Shown here in pieces: positions 8,295 to 16,016 of a stretch of 23,616 nucleotides of DNA. The translations under genes and the position numbers were made by a program. Within the stretch, counting starts at the first letter, position 1. Every line of letters starts with the position of its first letter. A model generated the notes under the pieces. It was not told where the DNA came from. It did not search any database and was given only the letters and a program-made list of their open reading frames with translations. The stretch lies in the NCBI GenBank assembly GCA_900754605.1, contig CAAEDK010000014.1, positions 1 through 23,616 on the forward strand. Reading direction: 5' to 3'. This DNA is from an uncultured Oscillospiraceae bacterium (lineage in GTDB: Bacteria > Bacillota_A > Clostridia > Oscillospirales > Oscillospiraceae).

Positions 8295-9767
8295 GTGCTG
8301 TATCAAGTAGAGCAACAGGGACGGCAAACCGCTTTTGTAGGCGAGGATGTAACTGGGCTTGTGAGGCTGTATCCACTGTTAGCGCGGGCCGCTGCTATCG
8401 CGGAAAATGAGAACAGCAGCTTCGCGGAGGCTCTTTCTCTCGCTGCTGCTGAACGCGGCACTCCACTCAGGCGGGTATTTGCAGATGAAGCGGAGGCCCT
8501 GAGCCATGACCTTGGTCATGGCGGGGCTGCGGAACAGCGGGCGGTCATTGATCTGGACAATGGGCGAATACGGGTGGAATATGACCACCGGGCCGGCAGC
8601 CTGCGGGAGAGCTTGGATGCCCTGGCAAACCATTTCCCAACGGCAGGCGCCAACAGAATCCAGAACAGGCTCATAGCTTTCCTTGCGGAGCATGATGGGA
8701 GCGAGGAACTCTACGAAACACTTCACGACGAACTGGGATTGACCAATCAAGAGATCGAAGCCATGGGCTTTAACCTCGCCCACCGCTATGAGTCGGACTG
8801 TGGTGAAGCATACCAGGACATCGTGGACTACATTCGCTTTGAGCAGGAAACCTCGAAGATATGGCCCTGGCTGATCTCTGGCGATGAGATACTTGCCCAT
8901 AAAACGACTCTGCGGGAGATCGCCGGCCGGCTGGCTGCCGCTGGCGAATGGGATACGGAGAGCATCTACGATGGCTTGACAGAAGCCTTCAGGAACAATC
9001 CATCACTGAACAATCAATCGGAGTTTTACCCTAAACCCATAGCCTGCAGGAAGGAGGAGAGCACAATTAAAATCACACAGAACCAGCTGGATCTGCTCTG
9101 GCAGCTGGAGGAGTTCAGAAAGAGGCATGAGCATCAAGCAGAGCCGTCCGACTGGGCGATCCGGATGTGTGAGGCGTTTGTTGCCCAAAGTATGGGCTTC
9201 ACAGACCGGGTACAGTGGACGGAACTGCTCCGGCAGAGGGGCGAAACCCTCTTTACATTTGATTGGAAGTCCGGCAGCGTCAGCGACCATGTAGCCCAGT
9301 GGTGCAAGGAAAATCATCGGAACTGGAGATACAGCCATCTCGGGGAGCTGCAGGTTGCTCATGGCAGTGAGTGGAGAAAGGTCGACTATTTCTGCGGGGA
9401 TGGCAGAGAAACCAGAGTGTATTTTCCACCAAAACCTGTGCAGGAACAGCAGCTCCAGGCATTGGCGGAAGACCCTGCCATCCATCTGCGGGACCTGCTC
9501 ACGCTCGGCCTGCCGGATCATGATGTCTATTTGGTTCATGCTGCGGAAGATGTTGGATGGGTGCCCGCGGCGGACCTTCCCCGGCTGACTGACCAGGGGA
9601 AAGAAGAATTCTCATCCCTACTGGACGCCAAAGTTACCGCCATTCGTCCCGGCTCTTATGGCGTGGATCTGGTACTGGATGGGGTTGATTCCCAACTGTT
9701 GGTACGATATGACGAAACAATCGCCAATTACTCCAGAGCTGAAAATACCCTGGAACTTTTTATGTAA
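8295..9767 (+). CDS. Unknown mobile-element protein with two or three modules
   Basis: Unrecognised 490-aa soluble protein. The start is GTG at 8295, preceded by GGGAGGG at about 8278-8284. Residues about 122-170 carry the module shared with the preceding protein (pattern LY..LH..L...N.EI...GF.L...Y). A second region after about residue 255 (NQLDLLWQLEEF, then an aromatic TFDWKSG and HRNWRYS stretch) and a beta-rich C-terminus (VTAIRPGSYGVDLVLDG) suggest separate domains. It lies 46 nt after the previous gene and 13 nt before the next, so it is probably co-transcribed. I could not link it to a named family with confidence. Confidence 0.72.
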   Translation: MLYQVEQQGRQTAFVGEDVTGLVRLYPLLARAAAIAENENSSFAEALSLAAAERGTPLRRVFADEAEALSHDLGHGGAAEQRAVIDLDNGRIRVEYDHRAGSLRESLDALANHFPTAGANRIQNRLIAFLAEHDGSEELYETLHDELGLTNQEIEAMGFNLAHRYESDCGEAYQDIVDYIRFEQETSKIWPWLISGDEILAHKTTLREIAGRLAAAGEWDTESIYDGLTEAFRNNPSLNNQSEFYPKPIACRKEESTIKITQNQLDLLWQLEEFRKRHEHQAEPSDWAIRMCEAFVAQSMGFTDRVQWTELLRQRGETLFTFDWKSGSVSDHVAQWCKENHRNWRYSHLGELQVAHGSEWRKVDYFCGDGRETRVYFPPKPVQEQQLQALAEDPAIHLRDLLTLGLPDHDVYLVHAAEDVGWVPAADLPRLTDQGKEEFSSLLDAKVTAIRPGSYGVDLVLDGVDSQLLVRYDETIANYSRAENTLELFM

Positions 9768-9780
9768 TGGAGGGGTCACG

Positions 9781-10041
9781 ATGAAGAAAGCCACGGTCAC
9801 CATTTCATTTGATCAGGAGAAACTCAAAGCCATCCAGTTCTATGCGGGAAAGAGCGGCTCCTCTTTGAAATCAGATCTGGATGAGTTCATGGAGAAACTC
9901 TACAAGAGATATGTACCGTCCCAGACCAGAGAGTATATCGAAAGCATGGCGGAGCCGGAGGAACAGCCCCGCCCGCGGCCTGCCCGGTCCCCTCGAAGCG
10001 CCGCGCCGGATACTCTTGACGAGAAAAAGGAGGTTGAATAA
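9781..10041 (+). CDS. Small RHH-like protein, probably DUF6103 type
   Basis: An 86-aa protein starting at ATG 9781 with GGAGGGG at 9769-9775. The order is a strand (KATVTISF), a helix (QEKLKAIQFYAGKSG), a second helix (KSDLDEFMEKLYKRYVP) and a proline/arginine-rich tail. This resembles the small DUF6103-type proteins common on Clostridia conjugative elements and has the look of a ribbon-helix-helix fold; the family name is from memory and moderately sure. The TAA stop shares its last A with the next ATG (TAATG), so the two are translated together. The N-terminus of that next protein resembles this one. Confidence 0.75.
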   Translation: MKKATVTISFDQEKLKAIQFYAGKSGSSLKSDLDEFMEKLYKRYVPSQTREYIESMAEPEEQPRPRPARSPRSAAPDTLDEKKEVE

Positions 10042-11483
10042 TGGCAGATTCTGTATCTACCGAGGCGTGGCTGGATCAGCGGCGCTGGGCTGCGCTGGAG
10101 GAGGCGCTGAAGGCACAAGGCAGTGATGTTAAACGGCATCTACAGGACTATCTGATAACGCTGTACAACGAAACTGTTCCATTAGAGCGGTGGGTACAGA
10201 TTGAAACAGCTATCACAAAGGAAGAACTGGAGTCAGCACAGGAAGCGGAAGACCAGAAAGTCTATGCGGCTTTTCATATTCGGGAGAATGGCCATGATAG
10301 TATCTTCTCAACGGGTAACGGCGAGGAATTTCTGGATGTGGCTATACGGCTGCGCCGTTATCTGCAAGGAGGCGCCGAGGCGGTGAAGGGCGATTTCTCC
10401 CACCACTTTTATAAGACACAGCCCATTACGCGGGAGCGGTTTGATGAACTGGCCACCCTGCGTATGGAAAACATCGGCAAGGTTTCAGGTGCATTTGAAA
10501 TTGATATGGACGCCGCCTGGATCTCCAGCCTGCTCATTATGGATGGCTGGCATACTTTTAAGATCAAGGATGTCTCAGCTGCCGTTTATCACGCCACGCG
10601 CAGTTTACATGTGCCACTGGAATACCAGTGGAAAAAGTTTATCAACCACTTGGATGGAAAACAAATCGAGCCGGAGAGCTTGGTCCCTGCTGAGATTGGG
10701 GGCCTGCGTCCCTTGAAGGAAGGAGATGTACTCTGCATTGACGGACCTTTTCCCTCGGGCAGGGAACTGAAGTTTCGGTTGGATCTCAGCCGCTATGGGG
10801 TACAGAAAGAGGTGCTGAATCTGGTGGTGGACTGTTCAAAGCCAGAGAATTCTCTGGTAATCACCTGCGGATATGATGCTGCCCGCCAAGGTATCAGTGA
10901 CAATCTTGACCTGACTCTTCGTCAACAGAACGGGGTGATACGGCATGACTTTTTCTATCCATTGGTGGAGGAGGAACAAACATTTCTCCTCAAAATGATT
11001 GAACAATTCTGCCAACAGCATACCGGGAAAACGCTGAACGATTACTACGCACAGTTGGATATGGAGCGCGAAACCCCTCCTGAACTCACCGCAGGCATCA
11101 AAAGGCTACCAATAGATGCGGGGTCCTTTAGCGATGAGATCACAGAGTGCGATGGGAAACTGAACTTCTATATCCCCATAAACTTCGATCCTGATACGGT
11201 ATTTGGTACCAATGTTGCCTCAGCCTTCAACGATGACTGGCTGAATGTGTACGCCAACTTTGACTGGAAGACCGGGCGGATAGACAGCGCACTGACCGTA
11301 TGTCTCGCCTGCTCTGACGGGCATGAGTTTGAGTTTTCCTACCCGCTGACTCCCGCGGAACAGATCCAGTTGTGGGACCAGATGGATGCATACTGCCGCC
11401 AACAGAATGGACAGAGCTTGGGGGAAATAAGAACCGCCCTGCTGCGGGAGCAGGCGGAAGAAGGGCTGGAGATTCGGCTGTAG
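10041..11483 (+). CDS. Unknown protein with DUF6103-like N-terminus and duplicated C-terminal domain
   Basis: Unrecognised 480-aa soluble protein coupled to the preceding gene through TAATG. Residues about 14-60 (LEEALKAQGSDVKRHL, LQDYLITLYNETVPLERW) mirror the small protein upstream (LDEFMEKLYKRYVPSQTRE), suggesting a shared module. The C-terminal half contains an internal duplication: FFYPLVEEEQ with FCQQHTGKTL (about residues 303-335) matches FSYPLTPAEQ with YCRQQNGQSL (about 431-463), each preceded by a beta-rich stretch. No catalytic motif is evident. It is the last gene of the dense + strand run; a 165-nt gap follows. Function is unknown. Confidence 0.72.
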   Translation: MADSVSTEAWLDQRRWAALEEALKAQGSDVKRHLQDYLITLYNETVPLERWVQIETAITKEELESAQEAEDQKVYAAFHIRENGHDSIFSTGNGEEFLDVAIRLRRYLQGGAEAVKGDFSHHFYKTQPITRERFDELATLRMENIGKVSGAFEIDMDAAWISSLLIMDGWHTFKIKDVSAAVYHATRSLHVPLEYQWKKFINHLDGKQIEPESLVPAEIGGLRPLKEGDVLCIDGPFPSGRELKFRLDLSRYGVQKEVLNLVVDCSKPENSLVITCGYDAARQGISDNLDLTLRQQNGVIRHDFFYPLVEEEQTFLLKMIEQFCQQHTGKTLNDYYAQLDMERETPPELTAGIKRLPIDAGSFSDEITECDGKLNFYIPINFDPDTVFGTNVASAFNDDWLNVYANFDWKTGRIDSALTVCLACSDGHEFEFSYPLTPAEQIQLWDQMDAYCRQQNGQSLGEIRTALLREQAEEGLEIRL

Positions 11484-11648
11484 GAAACGCCGCTCGGTAA
11501 ATTTTATCGACTTCCCACAGCTTTCCAGGCCGCTTTTTATTGGCAGTGATGAATGGATTTCTCTTCGGAAGTGTGGCATTGTGCTGTTGCATAGGCAGCA
11601 AATCGGCGCCTGAAACAAACCAAAAATCCGAGGAAAGGGGTTCAACGA

Positions 11649-12104
11649 ATGAAAGCCGAACAAGTATGTAAACTGCAGGAAAATCTCGCAAAGGAGGCCA
11701 TTGCATACCTTATGCTCTATGGAACAGCCGTGGATGTAACTCCATATCGAAAGGCTGTGACACAGGTTGGAACGGCATGGGGACTTCCAATACCAGACAC
11801 ACAGCGGTGGCTGGACTTGATCCGTCAGGAAGAAATCGCAGTTGCCCAAGCAGCCAATCCCGAAAAGGTGAATCATGTGATGGAGGGAAAAGACCTGCCG
11901 ATAAACGCCAGCGGCCTCCAAACCCTGGATAATATCTGGGGCTTGTTCGAGACAGCGGTGGAGCTGAACAGCGCCGCTGGCCGCCGTGAGATGTACGCAC
12001 TGGCCAGGGAATTGAGCGAATGCCAGAACCTGACGGACTGGATCATCAAAAGCCAGACGGAGAACGAGGGGGCCCAGGCGCCCATGGCCTGCACACAGAA
12101 CTGA
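11649..12104 (+). CDS. Unknown small helical protein
   Basis: Unrecognised 151-aa protein, mainly helical, with no membrane segment. The ATG at 11649 is preceded by GGAAAGGGG at 11632-11640. The segment LMLYGTAVDVTPYRKAV and later TLDNIWGLFETAVELNSAAGRREMYAL suggest a helical bundle. It stands 165 nt after the previous gene with no promoter that I can define in that gap, and a strong terminator follows 28 nt after its stop. It is therefore probably the last gene of the + strand block before the putative oriT. Confidence 0.65.
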   Translation: MKAEQVCKLQENLAKEAIAYLMLYGTAVDVTPYRKAVTQVGTAWGLPIPDTQRWLDLIRQEEIAVAQAANPEKVNHVMEGKDLPINASGLQTLDNIWGLFETAVELNSAAGRREMYALARELSECQNLTDWIIKSQTENEGAQAPMACTQN

Positions 12105-12132
12105 GCAAACCAATAGCCGATGCTCCATGAAA

Positions 12133-12159
12133 AGCCGTGCGGCAGCACGGCTCTTTTTG
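12133..12159 (+). terminator. Intrinsic terminator after the 11649-12104 gene
   Basis: AGCCGTGC (12133-12140) and GCACGGCT (12145-12152) form a perfect 8-bp GC-rich stem around GGCA, followed by CTTTTTG. This is a canonical rho-independent terminator closing the left-hand operon. Confidence 0.8.
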
Positions 12160-12490
12160 TGGTGTGGAGCGCATTCCCCCGCCGTTGCCCCCTGTGCGGC
12201 CCTGTGTCCCCTTTTCCAAGAGGGGGTGGCATCCGTACACCTGCCACCCTTCTGGGGGCTTGTGGCGGCTTTGTGCGGGCCGTTCCTAAAATGAGCGGTG
12301 ACCGTCCTGCGTTGATGGCCTCTCACTTTCGCCTTTAGCGAGGGTGAACCGAGGGGTCGAAAACAGTGCGGGATAAAGAGCGGGGGTCGCAAAGCGTCCC
12401 CCGCTCGGCTCACACCGCCCCGCAATGCGGGTCGGGAAACGGTTTTGCGGGGGTCACTTTTCGGGGGATGGGGTCACGCCGGGGATCACC
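12160..12490. other. oriT: Candidate origin of transfer (oriT) region
   Basis: About 330 nt without a convincing gene, directly before the relaxosome and relaxase genes. It is dense in structured repeats: GGGTGGCA/TGCCACCC (12224-12231, 12242-12249); TCACTTTCGC/GCGAGGGTGA with two wobble pairs (12323-12332, 12338-12347); GAGCGGGGG/CCCCCGCTC with an inner CGC-AAA-GCG (12378-12406); CCCGC/GCGGG (12419-12431); and the direct repeat GGGGTCAC (12450-12457, 12470-12477). The core AGTGCG at 12365-12370, downstream of the 12323-12347 hairpin, recalls the nic core of IncQ-type MOBP origins, but its spacing differs. Position and structure support oriT; the exact nick site is inference. A long minus-strand open frame runs through here but looks like chance. 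Confidence 0.6.
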
Positions 12491-12637
12491 ATGGCTGGAA
12501 TTGCTCATCACTTCGGCGTTTATCCGGCATTAAAACAGGGATATGGACAGAAAAGGAGGCACAAAAGCAAAGTATGGGCGGCATTCAGCTTTGAAGTAAA
12601 GAAGCCTCTCAAAGAAAACGAATCCCTGGCCATGTAA
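12491..12637 (+). CDS. Possible small basic protein before mobC-like gene
   Basis: A 48-aa open frame from ATG 12491, with stop TAA at 12635-12637 falling in the loop of the following terminator. The product is basic (YGQKRRHKSKVW). There is no good Shine-Dalgarno sequence (only GGGGAT nearby), and an in-frame ATG at 12425 gives a 70-aa version running into the repeat region. The tight placement of the stop against a terminator argues for a real short gene, while the weak ribosome site argues against it. Function unknown. Confidence 0.3.
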   Translation: MAGIAHHFGVYPALKQGYGQKRRHKSKVWAAFSFEVKKPLKENESLAM

Positions 12638-12652
12638 AGGTCAGGGATTTTT
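12622..12652 (+). terminator. Intrinsic terminator before the relaxosome gene
   Basis: ATCCCTGGCC (12622-12631) pairs with GGTCAGGGAT (12639-12648), with one G-T wobble, around ATGTAAA, and runs into TTTTT. It lies just upstream of the ribosome site of the 12667 gene, so it may also act as a leader attenuator for the relaxase operon. Confidence 0.65.
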
Positions 12653-12666
12653 GATTGGAGGAAAGT

Positions 12667-13074
12667 ATGGCGAGAGAAAAAATCAAGTTCGCTCTGCGCA
12701 TGGCACCTGAAACCCAGCAGCTGGTCAAGGACCTTTGTGCAAGGGACAACTGCCAGAGCCAAAACGAGTTTATTGAAAAGGCAATTCGCTTCTATGCCGG
12801 TTATGTTTCCGGTCAGGAAGCCACAGCATATCTGCCGCCCGCACTGGTGGCTGCCATGCGCGGGACTGTCCAGGACAGCGAGAACCGCATTGCCCGCCTG
12901 CTCTTCAAACTGGCGGTAGAGGTCAACATGATGATGAATGTGCTGGCGGCAGGCATGGAGATCAGTGACGAGGATCTCAAGATGCTTCGCGCCCGGTCTA
13001 TCCGGGAAGTAAAGCAGACCAATGGGCGTATCAGCTTCAAGGATGCTATTGATTACCAGCGGGGTGTGGAGTGA
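12667..13074 (+). CDS. Ribbon-helix-helix relaxosome accessory protein (MobC-like)
   Basis: A 135-aa protein with a typical ribbon-helix-helix N-terminus: strand KIKFALRMAPE, helix ETQQLVKDLCARDN, and helix SQNEFIEKAIRFYAGYV, about residues 4-48. A helical C-terminal part (LLFKLAVEVNMMMNVLAAGM) likely mediates oligomer contacts. It is 22 nt upstream of the relaxase gene and next to the repeat-rich putative oriT, the usual place for an accessory protein that binds oriT and helps the relaxase nick. The start is ATG 12667 with GGAGG at 12657-12661; an in-frame TTG at 12655 overlaps that site and is less likely. Confidence 0.82.
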   Translation: MAREKIKFALRMAPETQQLVKDLCARDNCQSQNEFIEKAIRFYAGYVSGQEATAYLPPALVAAMRGTVQDSENRIARLLFKLAVEVNMMMNVLAAGMEISDEDLKMLRARSIREVKQTNGRISFKDAIDYQRGVE

Positions 13075-13096
13075 TACACAAAGGTGGTGACAGCCC

Positions 13097-15868
13097 GTGC
13101 TGCGCCTGATCTTCAAGTGCCCCTACATTAAGGGCGGCACATCCTCGGCCGCCGCCCACCTTGAAAACTATGTGAAATATATGGCCACACGAAATGGTGT
13201 GGAGCGCATCGATCCGGGACGGAGCGGGTGGCCAGCCACATCAAAGCAGAAAAAGATGGTGGAACAGATCCTGCGGGACTTCCCGCTCAGCCGTGGGATG
13301 TTTGAATATGAGGACTATGCGGCCGAGCCGACACGCGCCAACGCATCGGAGTTCATCACCCGTGCGCTGGAGGATAACTATGACCAGGTCGCCAAGAAAG
13401 ATAACTATCTAAAATACATCGCCACCCGTCCCCACGCCCAGCGTGCCGGCACCCACGGATTGTTTACCAGCGAGGAAGACCAGCTCGTACTATCGCAGGT
13501 AGCGGAGGCAGTCGCGGCCCACCCCGGCAATGTGTGGCTGCCCATCATCTCTCTGCGAAGGAAAGACGCCGCCCGTCTCGGCTATGACAAGGCGGAAGAA
13601 TGGAAAGCACTGCTCTCCAAGTATGCCATGGAAATGGCGGAGGCAATGAAGATCCCCTGGGAAGATTTTCGCTGGTATGCTGCATTCCATGATGAAGCTC
13701 ACCATCCCCATATCCACATGGTCTGCTACAGCGTCGATCCGTCGAAAGGTTTTCTCACCACACAGGGCATCTCCCGAATCAAATCAGGGCTGGCAAAAGA
13801 GATTTTCCGGCAGGAACTGACGGAACTCTATCAAAAGCAGACCCATCGCCGGGACACACTGAATGAAGATGCCCGCTCTGTGCTGGAGCAGTTGATCAAG
13901 CAGATGCGGAACGGCACTGCGGTCAACTACCGTATGGAGAAGCTCATGGAGCATCTGGCGGGGCGCCTGCGGCACACCGGAGGCAGGAAGCAGTACGGCT
14001 ACCTCAAAGCCCCGTTGAAGGCTGTGGTGGATGAGATTGTGGACGAGCTGGCCAAAGACCCATATGTCGCTGCGTCCTATGCCCTGTGGTATGAACTGCG
14101 GGAAGATGTGCTGCGTACCTATAAGGATGACCTGCCCCCACGCCTTCCCCTTTCCCAGCAGAAGGAATTCAAGCGGATTAAAAACATTGTTATTGAGGAG
14201 GCGGTGAAGCTTGGGGCGCGTCAGCAGGTATTCCATCCGGATGATCAGCAGGACGGCGTCTCTGCGTCAATTCCAGAAGATCTGTCACTGCTGGAGCTGA
14301 CCCAGCCCGATGATGACTGGGGTGATCCTGTGGAATCTCCACCAGAAGCCACGACAGAGAAATCGGGATCTGCCAAAGCTCACATGGAATGGAGCAAGGA
14401 GTATCATCTGGCCCGCCGCTGTTTATTTGGCGATAAGAATCAGCCCCAGGACTTTGAGCAGGCATTTTCACTGTTCCAACAGGAGGCGCAGAGAGGCAAC
14501 GCACTGGCCATGCACGATCTGGGCCGGATGCTGACGGATGGGCTGGGACGGGAGATCGACATGCAGGCTGCCCATATGTGGTACAGCAGGGCGCTGGCCA
14601 CTTTCCACGCTGTGGAGGATCAGAAGGAAAACCGCTATGCGGAGCACCGGATCGGCAAACTCTATGCCGCGGGCCTCGGCTGTGAGCAGGACTATGGAGA
14701 AGCTGCCCGGTGGTTCCGGCTCTCCGCAGACAAAGGGTACAAGTACGCGCAATATTCCCTTGCCGACCTGTTTCGCCGTGGGCAGGGTGTAGAGCAGAAC
14801 GATGCGCGGGCGCTGGAGTTATACACAGCCTCTGCACAGCAGGACTTCCCCTATGCCGCCTACGAGTTAGGAAAGATGTATCGGGACGGCATTGGCTGTG
14901 AGAAGGACGCTGAAGCGTCGGAACAGTGGTACCGAAAAGCCTTTGACAGATTCCTTGAACTGGAGCAGCAGAGCCATGACGATAAATTGCAGTACCGCAT
15001 CGGATGGCTGTTCCTCCACGGTGTGGGGACTGGCAAGGATGAAGCGGCAGCCAGGGAGTGGTTTGAACGGGCGTCCAAACTGGGCAATCCCCATGCACAG
15101 TACCAACTGGCCAGAATGATCCTCGACGCCCCATCCTCAACACCAGAGCAGACAGCTCAGGCATTGGAGCGGCTGACAAAGGCAGCGGAAGCCGGCCAGG
15201 ACTGCGCGCAATATGCGTTCGGCAAAATCTATCGGGATGGTCAAGGAATAGAAAAAGACATTCAACAGGCGGTGGAACTGTTCACACTTGCGGCGGAGCA
15301 AGGAAACAGTTTCGCCGCTTTTGCCCTTGGCAAGTTGTACCTTGCTGGTGACGCAGGTCTGCCCATAGATCCGCCATCCGCGCTGAAGTGGCTCACATTC
15401 TCTGCGGAACTTGGAAACCAGTTCGCCCAGTACCGGTTGGGAAAGCTGCTGCTCCAGGGCGAGGAGGTACCGAAAGACACAGAAGCCGCCATCCGCTGGC
15501 TCACTGCCGCAGCGGAACAGGGCAATCAATACGCCCAGTATGCCCTCGGCAAACTCTATCTGCTTGGGAAAGAGGTTCCAAAAGACAAGAGCAACGCGAT
15601 TAAATGGTTCCAACTGGCGGCGGATCAGGGGAATGAGTACGCTCAATACTTTCTGGAACACATGGATGACCGGCTGGGACAGCCGCCCGTAGCGGCCGTC
15701 GTTTCGCTGTTCCACCATCTGGCCAACATCTTCCAGGAGCAAAACCAACCACCACCTTCCGGTGGTATCCGGGTGGCGGTGGACCGGAAGCTCCTGCGGA
15801 AAATCAAGGCGAAGAAGATCGCTCAGGGCCACAAAGCCGATGACCATGAGCCGGAAATGCAGCTATAA
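13097..15868 (+). CDS. MobP3-type relaxase with long Sel1-like repeat tail
   Basis: A 923-aa relaxase that would nick oriT, attach to the 5' end and pilot the strand into the recipient. The N-terminal ~350 residues match the MobP3-type relaxases of Clostridia elements: opening LRLIFKCPYIKGG, ENYVKYMATR with candidate catalytic Y25/Y28, and the metal-binding HHPHIH at 202-207 (H203, H205, H207). A second near-copy of the tyrosine motif, NYLKYIATR, is at 103-111. From about residue 435 to 857 there are about eleven Sel1-like (TPR-related) repeats, such as AIRWLTAAAEQGNQYAQYALGKLYLLG, then a basic C-terminus (KLLRKIKAKKIA). The repeats replace the helicase or primase tails of other relaxases and probably bind a protein partner. 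The start is GTG 13097 with AAGGTGGTGA upstream. Confidence 0.9.
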   Translation: MLRLIFKCPYIKGGTSSAAAHLENYVKYMATRNGVERIDPGRSGWPATSKQKKMVEQILRDFPLSRGMFEYEDYAAEPTRANASEFITRALEDNYDQVAKKDNYLKYIATRPHAQRAGTHGLFTSEEDQLVLSQVAEAVAAHPGNVWLPIISLRRKDAARLGYDKAEEWKALLSKYAMEMAEAMKIPWEDFRWYAAFHDEAHHPHIHMVCYSVDPSKGFLTTQGISRIKSGLAKEIFRQELTELYQKQTHRRDTLNEDARSVLEQLIKQMRNGTAVNYRMEKLMEHLAGRLRHTGGRKQYGYLKAPLKAVVDEIVDELAKDPYVAASYALWYELREDVLRTYKDDLPPRLPLSQQKEFKRIKNIVIEEAVKLGARQQVFHPDDQQDGVSASIPEDLSLLELTQPDDDWGDPVESPPEATTEKSGSAKAHMEWSKEYHLARRCLFGDKNQPQDFEQAFSLFQQEAQRGNALAMHDLGRMLTDGLGREIDMQAAHMWYSRALATFHAVEDQKENRYAEHRIGKLYAAGLGCEQDYGEAARWFRLSADKGYKYAQYSLADLFRRGQGVEQNDARALELYTASAQQDFPYAAYELGKMYRDGIGCEKDAEASEQWYRKAFDRFLELEQQSHDDKLQYRIGWLFLHGVGTGKDEAAAREWFERASKLGNPHAQYQLARMILDAPSSTPEQTAQALERLTKAAEAGQDCAQYAFGKIYRDGQGIEKDIQQAVELFTLAAEQGNSFAAFALGKLYLAGDAGLPIDPPSALKWLTFSAELGNQFAQYRLGKLLLQGEEVPKDTEAAIRWLTAAAEQGNQYAQYALGKLYLLGKEVPKDKSNAIKWFQLAADQGNEYAQYFLEHMDDRLGQPPVAAVVSLFHHLANIFQEQNQPPPSGGIRVAVDRKLLRKIKAKKIAQGHKADDHEPEMQL

Positions 15869-15881
15869 GGGAGGTAATCTT

Positions 15882-16016
15882 TTGAAACAGAAAGCGCAGT
15901 TTAAACAGCAGATTTTATTGGCGCAGACAAAAGGCATTCAAGGGCTGAAAAGGCAAAAGCCAATCCCGTGCAGACCTGTTCTGTTCCACCGGAAACTCAA
16001 GGGAAGGAATCAGTGA
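15882..16016 (+). CDS. Very small basic protein after the relaxase
   Basis: A 44-aa open frame from TTG 15882 with an excellent ribosome site (AAGGGAGGT, 15868-15876) beginning at the relaxase stop. The product is strongly basic (KQKAQFKQQ, GLKRQKPIP, FHRKLKGRNQ) with no hydrophobic segment. The tight spacing and strong ribosome site suggest it is translated with the relaxase. It could be a nucleic-acid-binding relaxosome accessory or a leader peptide; nothing in the sequence decides. I do not recognise a family. Confidence 0.5.
   Translation: MKQKAQFKQQILLAQTKGIQGLKRQKPIPCRPVLFHRKLKGRNQ

Noticed and set aside
11220..12425. 401-codon open frame on the minus strand
   Set aside because: It overlaps two supported + strand genes with good ribosome sites and runs through the repeat-rich region; its translation is rich in Cys, His and Pro without domain character. 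Treated as a shadow frame.
12133..12490. CRISPR array or structured non-coding RNA
   Set aside because: The repeats here are inverted and unequal with no regular direct-repeat and spacer pattern, and no promoter was found for an RNA gene. oriT explains the position better.
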